A stretch of 64,000 bases of DNA from Triplophysa rosa. Lineage: Eukaryota; Chordata; Actinopteri; Cypriniformes; Nemacheilidae. Positions 22,401 through 30,391 of this stretch are shown here, in pieces. Location of the stretch: the NCBI RefSeq assembly GCF_024868665.1, contig NC_079898.1, forward strand, positions 25,974,358 to 26,038,357, written 5' to 3'. The translations under genes were made by a program, and so were the position numbers. Within the stretch, counting starts at the first letter, position 1, and every line of letters begins with the position of its first letter. A model generated the notes under the pieces. That model was not told the origin of the DNA, ran no database searches, and was given only the letters and a program-made list of their open reading frames with translations.

Positions 22401-25400
22401 GTTCGTGGATTGCCCTTAACTTCCGGTACACATTCGCAAACAATAGAGTGCCTGTCGATTATTTCTGATAAGAACCCGAGAAGAACCGTTACTTGGCTAA
22501 ACTTGTCTCTCCAATATTTTGACTTTAGACTGCGATACCAAGCTAAACCGCTAGATGTCAATGTACCATACGGTTTCTTTAAATGCAACCAAACAGGACC
22601 CATTCAACAAATTGTTTATTTAAAGTCCCAGTGAAATAAAAAATTACAATTACAGTTTTTTTCATGAAATATTGCAGCGTTTATTGTAGCTTACCAATGT
22701 GGATCATTCTCTTTTTAAAATTTGTGTGCCCTCATAATCTTTAACTAAAATCTGAAAATGCACTTCCGTCCTGTACTGACTGTCCATCTTAAATGACGTA
22801 TGCTATACGGCTTGGGCGGAGCATCCGTTAACTCCTCCCCTTTAACTGTCAATCTGCTCCCAGTTCCATTTCAAAATGCAACGGCAGTTTTTATACATCC
22901 AATCAAATCGCAGTGAAAAACAGGCCACGCCCACACTTTTTCTTATTTTAAATTCTGTTTCACTCGGAAACACGTCAGAATACGGAAGTAAAAACAATCG
23001 CAGATTACAGTTCATGGAGACTTAAATAAAATACTGAATTTTGTTGAATTGTGTTGTATGTTCATTTTGTTAAATACAATTATTATAAATAAAATAATAA
23101 TATAAATGAATATTAACATAAATTAAATTAAAATGGCTATATTATTAGACACTAGTCAAACAGATCGGAAGTTAACTGCAGTCCCAGCGCTCGTGTCCGA
23201 TGAAATGGTCTATAGTAAATAAAGTTTTGTTTTTTAGGAAATCCATAGTAACCAGAAATTTACTTTGGTATCACTATAGTAAGCATCGTTTACCTATGAT
23301 ATAAATATGGTAAAACAAATGATCATCAATCTACAAAAACATGGTTACTTCACTTTTACTGTAATAAAACCATTTGTTTTCCTAACACTGTATTAGTGCT
23401 ATCATCCTTTATAAAGAACCTTTTTTTTTGACTGCTGCAGGACTGATGCAACTTTTAGAAACACAAGTTATGTAAATCAAGTCCTTTTACCGCAGTAAAC
23501 ACATCCCTCATTAAAGCCCTGATCTGCAGAGACCCATGAACCTGATATACACGCTGATATGAGAAGGGGTGGCATCTGAAGGCAAATTCAAGGTGACTAC
23601 CTCAGACAGACAAAAAAAGCCGTTGTTCTACAGTGTAAAATATTTTATCATGCTAGATCTCCTGAGCTGGAACCTTTGGTCTGACACGCATACACACACA
23701 ACTCACCTCATGAAAGTACAGGCGGTTGAAATCGTCCCCGATGCGTCGCAGCTCCCGAGCGACCAGTATCTCTTCGTGTCGCATGGCTACAGGTGCTGCC
23801 ATCTGCCCGTGCTGGTGGCTAATGTCGGCAAACCATACTTCTGTGAAAGATGAAATAAAAGTTGTAAAAGTGAATGCAAAACAAGTACGTGATATTAACA
23901 TTTTTTAAACATTTCGGTTGAAATGATACATATCAAATAATGCAAAAGTGCTTTACAATACTATCATTTAATGAAAGGTTTGTTTGATTTGAAACACATT
24001 TGCTTTGCATAGAAATAGAAAAACATGATATTTAAAGTCACCATGAAACGGAAGTTGCGATTGACTTCTTTTTCATATCGTGACGTATATCCGAGTGAAA
24101 CGGCTTCTGAAATGAGAAAAAAATGTAGGGTGGGGCTATATTGTGCCCTTCCCTTTCGGATTGGTTTGTTGTAAGTTGGGCCTGGAGGGGAGGGCTAAAA
24201 ATGCGTGGCCATTGGACAGTCATTATAGTCCTACAGTACCTCTTTTTTGTTGCTTACGTCATGTGGTGAAGAGTTGTTGTTGAGAGGGGGAGAGGAGCTT
24301 CATGTTTTTGATTAAAAATTACAAGTGCAAATGAATAAAAAAAAAATGATGGTGCACGGATAAATCATCTATAATAATCACTGCTACACTGTGTAAAACA
24401 CTTAGAATTTTCCTGTTTGATTTCATGGTGACTTTAACAAAAGCTTTGGGTTTATCAACAGAAGTGACCGGACTGTGAAAAGAAAACCCCTGAATAGCAG
24501 CAAAGTGTTGGAGAGGTGAAATACATTAGTGCATTCGTGATATCTCACATCAAGACAGAAGTTAGTACATTTTGATGAAAATGTAATTTTATTTGGAACA
24601 CATGCAGCGTTAAATTGTGAATAATAAGACAAGGAACGTGCAGTACAAAAGCAAACATTGCACATTTGATTTTGCAGAAGAAAATACTACTCCACATCAC
24701 CATCAACGCGCTCGTGTTGGCACAAACACAATAGAAACAAAAGTGTCCGACCACTAAAAGTGTGCATTTAGAGCCGAGCGCTGATAAGAGATACGTCAAC
24801 ACACTTTGAAATGAGCAGTGGATTTTCTATTTGCTATCACAAAACTAAACAGACTTGAGGTTAGTTCTCTGAAGTAAAAAAAACACCTCTGCAAAGTTTT
24901 GGTTTGGTTTTCCACGGCCATTGGCGTGCAAAAACCTTTGTCAACAGTCTTGAAACGAGTCTCTTTGTCAGCAGTAATACAGTTGTCGATCGACTAAGGT
25001 TATTCTGGGGCTAAGCGTTAATATCACCCAAATTCAAGCTGAACTCAGATTGATCTCGTGCTATGACTCAAGTGAGAAACTGTTTTACTGTTATTTCTCA
25101 TGCTCAATCATATTTGGACGATTGGATATTCATCTCCTTTCACAACTGCGCTTGAACCGTTCGATTTCAACCAGACAATATTGCAGATATCACTCTGCGT
25201 TTTAGTCAACACTTTCACCTCGACTCGTACCGTGACAAGCCGCTGTCAGAAATGGCATCGCAAAAAAGCCTCAAGGACTTTTTTGATGTTGTCGAGATTT
25301 TGATGTTGTCAATATTGCAGCGGCCTCATGAACGTCTATTGAGTCCAGGTTTTGTTAAGCCTCATTTGTCAAAATACTAAACACAGCACAGTCTGCTTCA

Positions 25401-28400
25401 CAAACACTGAAACAAACTTTAGTGCATACAAGGGGGCACAAAGTTCATGCGTGTAAATCCAAGAGCTCATGTCAACACAATGCAGCAGCTAAAAAGGTAT
25501 AAACAAGCGTCTGCTGGCGTGGGCAGCGCTCCTGTCGAGGAAGCAACAGATGAGGGCCCTGATAAGTTATTGTTGTTTCTCTTTGCCATTAAGAGCAGGT
25601 TTTCAGAGACGCTGCGATTGTGAGGCGCTACAGGAAGACAATTATCGCCATCTCATATCTCCTGCCTCTCAATAGGGAAAACAGAGATGGTTGGATCTCG
25701 TGTCTAGCCTTTACAAAAGAAGGGCCGGTCTATTTTGACTGGGTGCACTGAGGCCGCCCGACTGCTTTCTGGAGGCCGATCACAGTGCAGGTAAACAACA
25801 AGACAACAAGCAAATCAGCCCACTCCATCAGAGGCATTATGAGAAGATGGGTCACACATTTGTATTTGGGTTGTGAATGGAGCAAACCACCCAAACAAAC
25901 ATGCAAACCAAATCATGCTCCGGATATACTTCAAAACACACATGCACTCGTAAGGTAGTGAACGTAATTTGATGTGGACAGAAAAGAAATACAGCATATT
26001 CCATTAAGAGTAGCTGACACAAAGACAAATGAGTCGATTTGGCTTCGGGCTGCCTCTAAATGAAAAGACCATGCGCTCTGGAAGAGATTACCGAGGAGAG
26101 CGCGCTGCCAAGCATCAAAACACTACACTTGTCACGGTGCTAATGTTAAAAACCGAAGGCCAAGCAAAACATCCAAAGCACTTACATGGTCGACAGGCAT
26201 ATGAGTGAGTTGTAATTATGTTAATATTTGCATGCAAATCTTCATCTGTTTTGTGTCTGTCTATTGCATTGTGTATGCCCAACATCCTAATCATCCCAAT
26301 GGGGATTCATGAAGTGCGTTTTGAAGTTTAACGAGCACGATCGCGTTAAAGGATGCGTAAAGCATGCAATGTTTTTGTGATGTGAAATATGGGAAGCAAA
26401 GTTATGTGCATATCGACTCGGGTCAAGACCACGTTCTTAAAAATAAAGGTTAAGCTCCATACAAATCCACAAGAGAAATGCACAACAGTTACTTCAGACT
26501 AAAGGTAAATAATTAAATGCTGGCAAGAACCTTTATTTCTAAGAGTGTACTATACGGTCAGAAGGGTGCACCTCTCTGTCTTGGTCATCTGATTTAAAAC
26601 AATCCATTATTAAACTAACCCCTTCCCGTTCCTCGCGCTGCTCTTACACACCACAACAATTGTGCCGATTTGGTCTCCGGGGGATCTTACCATCATTTTG
26701 GCTGCCTTGCGCTTCGGAAATATTGGGCATTAGAGGGGAACTTGGCACAGAATCGCTGTCGACGGAAAAATAGCCACTAGACGACCTGGAGAAGGTTCGG
26801 GACATCGGTGACCTCAACTGGTAACCAAGAGGACTATTTGACATGGAAATCCCTCCCCTTAACGGGTCCCCATCGCTCGGCTGCGGGAAGGGAAAGTGCT
26901 CGGAGCGCGAGTCTCTGCCGGCTGCGCTCTCTCCGCGTCCCTGCGTCTCCGATAAGGAGGCCGAGTCGATGGCCGGCGTTTGCTCTCTGCGGGACAAATA
27001 AAACACTCATTACTGTCTTGGCAAACGCTTCGATGAGGAATTGTGTGTTTTTCGTGCTCAGTGGGCTTTCGTTCACGGCGATTTATATCGTGCGCACGAG
27101 CGGGCCGGTGAAGTGCGTCACAAGCGAGCACCACTTCAACTTCCTATTTCTCCCTGAGAGCAAAACACTCTGGAGTTAAGCGCACAGTCCGGGATAAAAA
27201 CGACCGAGGTCACGCAGTCATCCCTGTGGTTTATCGTGATCGGCTGAATAAAATGAAAACACATGCAGAGTTCTCGCCGGTCATGGGTATAAATATAAAC
27301 CGCGTCACAACGATGACATAACACGACGTCGAACATATAAATAAAACCCCAAACTGTGAATTTAACGTACAGCAGTGTTCCTGTAGCTCAGTTGGCAGCG
27401 AATTGCGTTAGCAACGGAAAGTTCGTTTATTCGAATCCCAGGAAACACACATATTGATCAAATGTATAGCTTGAATGCACTGTCAGTGGCTTTAGAGACT
27501 TTGAGCGTAACGCGCAAACGCAGTAAAAATAGCAGAAACATCTTACCGTCATGCCGTCATAGCGTCACGTACCACTACATTTGTCGCGCCTGCACTTGTC
27601 ATCAAATATCACGGTCCAAAACGCGAAGTACTGCCGTCAGCGCGCACTATTATACCGGTGCGCGGAGTTTGACACAAACTCGTTTCTTCGGTTTTATTGA
27701 TTCAAACTTCACTGTCGTTAATCTGTACCAGTGCAGCAATCGAGTTTGGCGATTTCTTTTGACCGAGAGCGCGGCGGCCAAAGAACAACACAGGCACCAA
27801 AACAAAGTTTCCTATTAATAGGAGCGCGGTGACGCCTCCTGACGGCAAGCGCACAGCAGACAATAGACGAAAGTTAAGCGAGTATCAGACACGACAGTTC
27901 AACAAAAAGCGCATCGTCAAGTCATGCAATGTCTTTGCGAACCTTTCGAGTTGTGTTCTTTAAATGAAAACGCAAATGAATGCAGAGCAACTATGGATTT
28001 GGTTCGTCGTAGGTGGGGTGTACACCTATAGGACTTAAACAACAACAACAACAAACGCGGGTTTGATCGTAATACTCTATTTTGACTAATCCAGCGCTGT
28101 GGGTAACGGGAAACAAAACAAAGCAAAACAGGTGCCTGCCTTTATCCTTTTCAGAACGCGGTTAAATGATTCAGCCTTTTTAAATGTTATAGCTTTTAGG
28201 CCACTGAGGGGGGTGGTGGACTCCTAGTATATCTCAACTTCTGTTGTCTTTTTGAGATGCTGTTTGGCTGAGCGCGATCGGAGACGCACGACGCGCATTT
28301 AGTTTTTTTCACTCGCCGCTGCGCGTAACTTTGTCTTCTGCGCGTATCGCTAGAATAAAGTATCAACGCAAGTGCAACTCGACACACAAATCTTGAAAAC

Positions 28401-28609
28401 TAAACTTACCTCAGCTAAGATTTCTTTCTTTGGTGTTTTAGATCGCAGCGATCACATTAGACAAATGGCACGCGTGCTATTATAACGCAGTCCTTTAAAA
28501 CACGATACTTCACAAGTGGAGTGGTTGACTTGTGTAAAAAAGAAACTGGAAAGTCCAAGAGAAAGCCGGTGCATACTCCCGTATAAACTCACCTGAACGC
28601 GTCAGACAT
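10326..28609 (-). CDS. bcl2l11: bcl2l11 (Bim), BH3-only pro-apoptotic protein, four coding exons
   Basis: Coding exons, in transcript order: 28609-28593, 26986-26691, 23840-23707, 10430-10326 (552 nt, 183 aa plus TGA). All junctions are GT-AG and phases agree (2, 1, 0). Bim binds and neutralises anti-apoptotic BCL-2 proteins and activates BAX/BAK at the mitochondrial surface. Visible features: a Ser-rich block RSSSGYFS at residues 73-80, equivalent to the phospho-degron region of mammalian Bim; SPLMPNISEAQ at 89-99; the BH3 helix ILVARELRRIGDDFN at 129-143 with the invariant Leu135, Gly139 and Asp140; and a C-terminal hydrophobic/basic tail VIIVWMNDFIGQL...RRR, the likely membrane anchor. The dynein light-chain motif (KxTQT) of mammalian BimEL/L is absent. 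It lies just downstream of acoxl on the same strand. Identification is secure from the BH3 motif, Bim-specific flanks and synteny. Confidence 0.97.
10500..10660. repeat. Palindromic MITE (GATGACAGAAT superfamily), partial
   Basis: GAAGAATGTTGGTAAACCAAACA and ACATTTCTCAAAATATCTTC plus TTTTGTGTTCCACAGAAG match the inner portion of copies at 31755, 48050, 53690 and 56735. The terminal CCCAAAA arms are not visible. Confidence 0.65.
10703..11442. mobile_element. MITE with TAGGCCCGAT TIRs, split at its left tip by a hAT element
   Basis: The right part 11184-11442 has inverted ends TAGGCCCGATACACATTT / AAATGTGAATCGGGCCTA. Its first six bases (TAGGCC) recur at 10703-10708, before the inserted hAT. 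The whole composite is bounded by AGT on both sides (10700-10702 and 11443-11445), consistent with a 3-bp target duplication. The 259-bp body is GC-rich (CGCGCAGCAGCCGCGC) and non-coding. Confidence 0.8.
10709..11181 (+). mobile_element. Non-autonomous hAT element with CAGTGTTGGG TIRs, copy 1
   Basis: 473 bp, begins CAGTGTTGGG, ends CCCAACACTG, and is flanked by a perfect 8-bp duplication GTTAGGCC (10701-10708 and 11182-11189), as for the hAT superfamily. The interior is rich in TAATTACTT/AAGTAATTA words. No transposase. An inverted relative lies at 40755-41245. Confidence 0.93.
11443..12560. other. bcl2l11 intron 3, unique sequence
   Basis: No exon was found. The stretch 11640-11900 is of higher complexity and GC content than its surroundings and could be a conserved non-coding element. 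Short overlapping open frames on both strands here have no splice sites or recognisable domains. Confidence 0.35.
12569..12597. repeat. (GT)n microsatellite
   Basis: Short GTGTGT run with TTT interruptions inside bcl2l11 intron 3. Confidence 0.85.
12930..14450. other. Unclassified segment, possible decayed mobile element
   Basis: Differs in texture from neighbouring intron: CAG/CTG-rich stretches (CAGCAGCAGC near 14101 and 14185), a 52-bp tandem repeat in the middle, and a 134-codon open frame at 13336-13740 (plus) with no usable early ATG. No LTR pair, terminal inverted repeat or recognisable protein could be defined, so the class is left open. Confidence 0.3.
13766..13957. repeat. Minisatellite, about four 52-bp units
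   Basis: The unit begins ATTAAGCCGGTCGGCATGAA and is repeated near 13767, 13815, 13867 and 13920 with substitutions (GTTAAGCCAGTTGG, GTTAAGCCGGTTGG). The ends of the last units share CCCAGGCACACATA. Confidence 0.85.
14600..16260. other. bcl2l11 intron 3, GC-richer unique stretch
   Basis: Contains the longest open frame of the window by codon count (14619-15149, minus, 176 codons), but a second minus-strand frame and a plus-strand frame are open over the same bases, and no family resemblance or splice context is visible. It may hold regulatory sequence; no gene is supported. Confidence 0.35.
16365..16500. repeat. CAACCACC-type dispersed repeat
   Basis: Degenerate repeats of AGCAACCACCTAAAACCACC and similar words, a low-complexity dispersed repeat. 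Small related stretches occur at 32740-32800 and 39685-39735. Confidence 0.5.
16500..17790. other. bcl2l11 intron 3, no feature recognised
   Basis: AT-rich to moderate sequence. AAGATGGCAGCGCGATCGCTTCCGG at 17157-17181 resembles a YY1/ETS promoter word, but no exon could be attached to it. Confidence 0.3.
17795..17840 (-). repeat. SINE 3' tail remnant (minus)
   Basis: AGATGCTTTTATCCAAAGCGACTT is the reverse complement of the AAGTCGCTTTGGATAAAAGC tail shared by SINEs elsewhere in the window. Confidence 0.65.
18190..18214. repeat. (AT)n microsatellite
   Basis: About twelve AT units inside bcl2l11 intron 3. Confidence 0.9.
18502..19601. mobile_element. 1.1-kb non-autonomous hAT element with nested insertion
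   Basis: Begins TAGGGCTGTGCACGATTAA and ends with its inverted copy TTAATCGTACACAGCCCTA (18 of 19 match), flanked by the 8-bp duplication TTGCTCCT at 18494-18501 and 19602-19609. A second element occupies 18661-19334. No transposase frame remains. Confidence 0.92.
18661..19334. mobile_element. Nested DNA element with AGCTGYGTCTGAATTC TIRs
   Basis: Left end AGCTGTGTCTGAATTC and right end GAATTCAGACGCAGCT are inverted copies with one mismatch, flanked by TA/GTA on both sides. It lies wholly within the hAT element at 18502-19601, so it inserted later. Confidence 0.8.
19615..19690 (+). repeat. SINE 3' tail remnant
   Basis: CTGTAAGTCGCTTTGGATAA followed by AAGCCTCCGCTAAATGACTAAATG is the conserved tail of the local tRNA-derived SINE family. 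Confidence 0.7.
19700..21290. other. bcl2l11 intron 3, no feature recognised
   Basis: Unique-looking intron sequence with overlapping short open frames on both strands. No exon or repeat boundary is supported. Confidence 0.35.
21306..22071. mobile_element. Non-autonomous hAT element with TAGGGATGC ends
   Basis: 766 bp from TAGGGATGCAACGATACC to GGTATCAGGCATCCCTA, flanked by a perfect 8-bp duplication CCCATTAC (21298-21305, 22072-22079). Inside is a direct duplication of about 54 bp around CCGGACTTTTATTTTGACGG (near 21648 and 21700), and ACGAGT repeats lie near the right end. Confidence 0.9.
22278..22604. mobile_element. 327-bp nested MITE with about 70-bp terminal inverted repeats
   Basis: AATGGGTCCTGTTTGG...GCATTTAAAGAAACCG at the left is mirrored by CGGTTTCTTTAAATGC...CCAAACAGGACCCATT at the right, with near identity for about 70 bases. 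It is the least decayed inverted repeat in the window and therefore probably young. Confidence 0.9.
22620..23025 (-). mobile_element. TTAA-flanked TTAAAGTCCC element, copy 1 (nested)
   Basis: Begins TTAAAGTCCCAGTGAAA, ends TTCATGGAGACTTAA. It carries GGGCGGAGCATCCGTTAACT and GACTGTCCATCTTA, words found inverted in the copies at 48414 and 54924. The TTAA ends suggest a Kolobok- or piggyBac-type origin. It lies inside the 22117-23215 element. Confidence 0.85.
23213..23375. repeat. ACCATGGT-rich palindromic repeat, copy 2
   Basis: CCATAGTAACCAGAAATTTAC, AAAAACATGGTTACTTCAC and TTACTGTAATAAAACCAT match the repeats at 8720 and 47890. Confidence 0.55.
23707..23840 (-). CDS. bcl2l11: bcl2l11 coding exon 3 (BH3 domain)
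   Basis: 134 nt, residues 105-149. Acceptor TTTCACAG, donor GAG/GTGAGT. It contains EVWFADISHQHGQMAAPVA followed by the BH3 sequence ILVARELRRIGDDFNRLY. The intron phases match those expected for the BH3 exon of vertebrate Bim. Confidence 0.97.
24032..24437. mobile_element. TTAA-flanked TTAAAGTCAC element, divergent copy
   Basis: Ends TTAAAGTCACCATGAAA and TTTCATGGTGACTTTAA are perfect inverted copies. The interior differs from the other TTAAAGTC copies, so this is a subfamily. It lies in bcl2l11 intron 2, 190 bp from the BH3 exon. Confidence 0.85.
24440..26680. other. bcl2l11 intron 2, mostly unique sequence
   Basis: No transposon ends were found between about 24440 and 26680, unlike the rest of the gene. 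Stretches 25490-25860 and 26020-26160 are of high complexity and moderate GC content and are the best candidates for conserved regulatory elements near the BH3 exon. Inference only. Confidence 0.35.
26691..26986 (-). CDS. bcl2l11: bcl2l11 coding exon 2 (regulatory region)
   Basis: 296 nt, residues 6-104 and first base of codon 105. It starts after a pyrimidine-rich acceptor and ends AAAATGATG/GTAAG. It encodes the acidic/proline N-terminal part, RSPMSRTFSRSSSGYFSVDS (64-83) and SPLMPNISEAQ. SP dipeptides at 57-58, 65-66 and 89-90 are candidate proline-directed kinase sites; this is inference from mammalian Bim. Confidence 0.95.
27379..27500 (+). repeat. tRNA-derived SINE
   Basis: CTGTAGCTCAGTTGGCAGCG is an A-box-like tRNA head and ATTCGAATCCCAGGAA a B-box region, followed by ACACACATATTGATCAAATG and TTGAATGCACTGTCAGTGGC, matching the body and tail of the SINE at 57925-58060. 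A real tRNA is excluded because the stems do not pair and the tRNA part runs directly into the SINE body. Confidence 0.8.
28593..28609 (-). CDS. bcl2l11: bcl2l11 coding exon 1 (start codon, 17 nt)
   Basis: ATGTCTGACGCGTTCAG followed by GTGAGT. It encodes MSDAF plus two bases of Arg6. This start was preferred over an in-frame ATG at 27006 because exon 2 has its own acceptor (TTGTCCCGCAG) at 26988-26987 and the spliced peptide MSDAFREQTP resembles other fish Bim N-termini. Confidence 0.88.
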
Positions 28610-28960
28610 ATCCCCAGCGGCACATACGCTTTAAAGCATCATGGTAGCGATAAAACGGCACAAAGAATGGGTAAATTAAAATATCCAAAAGATTTTAAAA
28701 AATGTTAAAAAGATTCGCTTGTAAAAAGGACAATTCCAATGTAAGAAAATCGATGTCTTTAAATCTCTTGATGCATTTCGTTGCCGTGCAGCACCCCACG
28801 CATGAGATCCCGTTTGAGAGATGTCCACAGGATTGTTTTGGAGTGTGTCTTTTGTCTCGATCGCTCCTAAAGTGTACTTCCTCGGCTGGGCTCACTCAAT
28901 AGCTTCTGCTTGTGTACAGAGACCAAGTTGTTCTTCTGAACTCTATTCACTGAAGCCAAT
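28610..28960 (-). other. bcl2l11 5' untranslated region (extent uncertain)
   Basis: Lies upstream of the start codon at 28609 on the minus strand and has no recognisable protein; overlapping short open frames exist on both strands. The transcription start is placed only roughly by the GC boxes at 28986 and 29015. Confidence 0.5.
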
Positions 28961-28974
28961 ACTCAGAGCAGCAG

Positions 28975-29035
28975 CTGGCTAAGTCCCGCCCCCGAGGTGG
29001 AGTTCCCGCTGACTCCGCCCCCACCGGGATGGGCT
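28975..29035 (-). promoter_or_regulatory. bcl2l11 GC-box promoter
   Basis: Two Sp1-type GC boxes, read as GGGGGCGG on the minus strand, at 28986-28993 and 29015-29022, in a GC-rich stretch flanked by AT-rich DNA. The position just upstream of the Bim 5'UTR and the absence of a TATA box fit the GC-rich Bim promoter of other vertebrates. Confidence 0.6.
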
Positions 29036-29039
29036 CTTA

Positions 29040-30214
29040 TCAAATCAGATGTACAGTAGTACATTTAAACGTTATGTATTTCGCTCTCACTTTGCAATAA
29101 GTCTTATTAAGCTCCTTTCTCTGTATATGTTGTAATATGCTACTATAAGAGTTCTGTCTGCATTTCATTCTCTATATGTAGTAATTCAATAAGTCTGTGA
29201 CAAAAACCTTAACTCAACCAATAGGAATATGGTTAAATGAATCCAGTTCATTATACGTGTCATTTAACAACTTGATTTGTTTGTAGAACTGAACCGTTTC
29301 TTGAATTGAACCGTATTCTTTTAATAAATTAATAATTTATTAAAAGAATAAATGTCTGTTTGTGCAAAGTGAATGGATATAAGCAGGCTGAACAAAAACA
29401 GTGAGAGAAACAAATAATGCAGTTCCTTTTTTTATGATTGCATTATTCAAGTTAAATCAAAAATGAAATTCTTAAATAGGTCATACGTAAATACACAATG
29501 AATAAGATTATACATTTGGTCCATACCAAAGGTCGTTAAGGGAAGTCGTGGCACTCGGCGGCCATCTTTGCAACGCGCCTCCGGACATTTACGGTAAATT
29601 ATTACGTAATTCAAACAAGACGTGAATGGGAATACTGATTTTTCTACAATCCCCTGTTAAAATCCCAATTAAGTGGCACATAACGTTTGTTTCCTATTAT
29701 CAAATTGCGCTTAAAAACATTCTTTTTCATGTCGCTTCAGATAATACGCATGCGCAAAGCTTCGCTTGGGCGGCAATGGCAGTGACGCATCTTGTTAATA
29801 TTAATATCTTGGTCCATACGAAATACATTGAACATGTCATTTGGGACTTCAGTGCATTGGATAGTTTTCATTCAGGTTTGGGGAGTGAAATCACTGCATC
29901 CCATTCTTCATTTACAATACATTTTAGAAACATACATTAATCACGAATGAAGGCAAATATATAAAGTTCTTGATTCACATTCCCTTTCTCATACACAAAA
30001 TGTAATTTTCTCCATTACCAGCATGTTAGTACTGTTCCTCTTGGCACAAAGCGTGATAATTCATCACGTAACATCAGGGAAATAAGAATGACTATTTTCT
30101 ATCCTGACCTCCAATTAATTCTGACCCGCTAAGGCCAGCAGCTACCTGAAATCACTCAATTGTTTCTTCATGTTCCAGTAAGACGAGAGTCAGCGGCAGC
30201 GATGACACACCGGC
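29040..30214. other. Short intergenic region between acoxl and bcl2l11
   Basis: About 1.2 kb separate the acoxl stop from the bcl2l11 promoter. It must contain the acoxl 3'UTR and polyadenylation signal, but no unambiguous minus-strand AATAAA was found close to the stop. It contains a 35-bp palindrome at 29315-29349 and two direct copies of TTGGTCCATAC (29517, 29808) flanking a GCGGCCATCTTTGC-containing stretch. Confidence 0.5.
29315..29349. repeat. 35-bp near-perfect palindrome
   Basis: ATTCTTTTAATAAATT is followed by its inverted copy AATTTATTAAAAGAAT with only a 3-base centre. As RNA from either strand it would form a stable AT-rich hairpin. It could be a MITE relic or part of a transcript end. 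Confidence 0.75.
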
Positions 30215-30391
30215 TCAGAGCTTAGACTGAGGTTGGGTGCCGCCAGGGTACTGCGGCTGTGCGTAGAAGGCCCATTCTGCCCTGGGGTTGGCGACCCCTG
30301 CGATAGGGGCCTGTATGCAGCAGGGTGGGATGTTGAAATCAGCGACCACCTTCAATGCATCATCTTTTACTGACCTGCACAGCTCCAAAAG
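30215..30391 (-). CDS. acoxl: acoxl coding exon 19 (PTS1 and stop)
   Basis: 177 nt: [20 protein letters not shown], then [20 protein letters not shown] and [18 protein letters not shown] followed by TGA. The C-terminal SKL is the canonical peroxisomal matrix targeting tripeptide. Confidence 0.95.
   Translation of the reverse strand, partial: LLELCRSVKDDALKVVADFNIPPCCIQAPIAGVANPRAEWAFYAQPQYPGGTQPQSKL

Larger units (their letters stand above)
22117..23215. mobile_element. Element with long CTATAGACC inverted arms, carrying two nested elements
   Basis: The left arm from CTATAGACCGTTTTATCGGA and the right arm ending TCCGATGAAATGGTCTATAG are inverted copies that stay alignable for over 100 bp (including GTTAACTT and CTAGTGTCTAATAATA). 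TAA on each side fits a 3-bp PIF/Harbinger-like duplication. The interior is occupied by elements at 22278-22604 and 22620-23025. Confidence 0.85.

Noticed and set aside
26644..27006. bcl2l11 N-terminus beginning at the in-frame ATG at 27006
   Set aside because: A polypyrimidine tract and CAG acceptor at 26987 and a matching upstream 17-nt exon in compatible phase give a better, Bim-like N-terminus.
27379..27450. Possible tRNA gene (CTGTAGCTCAGTTGG ... ATTCGAATCCC)
   Set aside because: The acceptor and anticodon stems do not pair, and the tRNA-like part runs directly into a SINE body and tail shared with other copies in the window.
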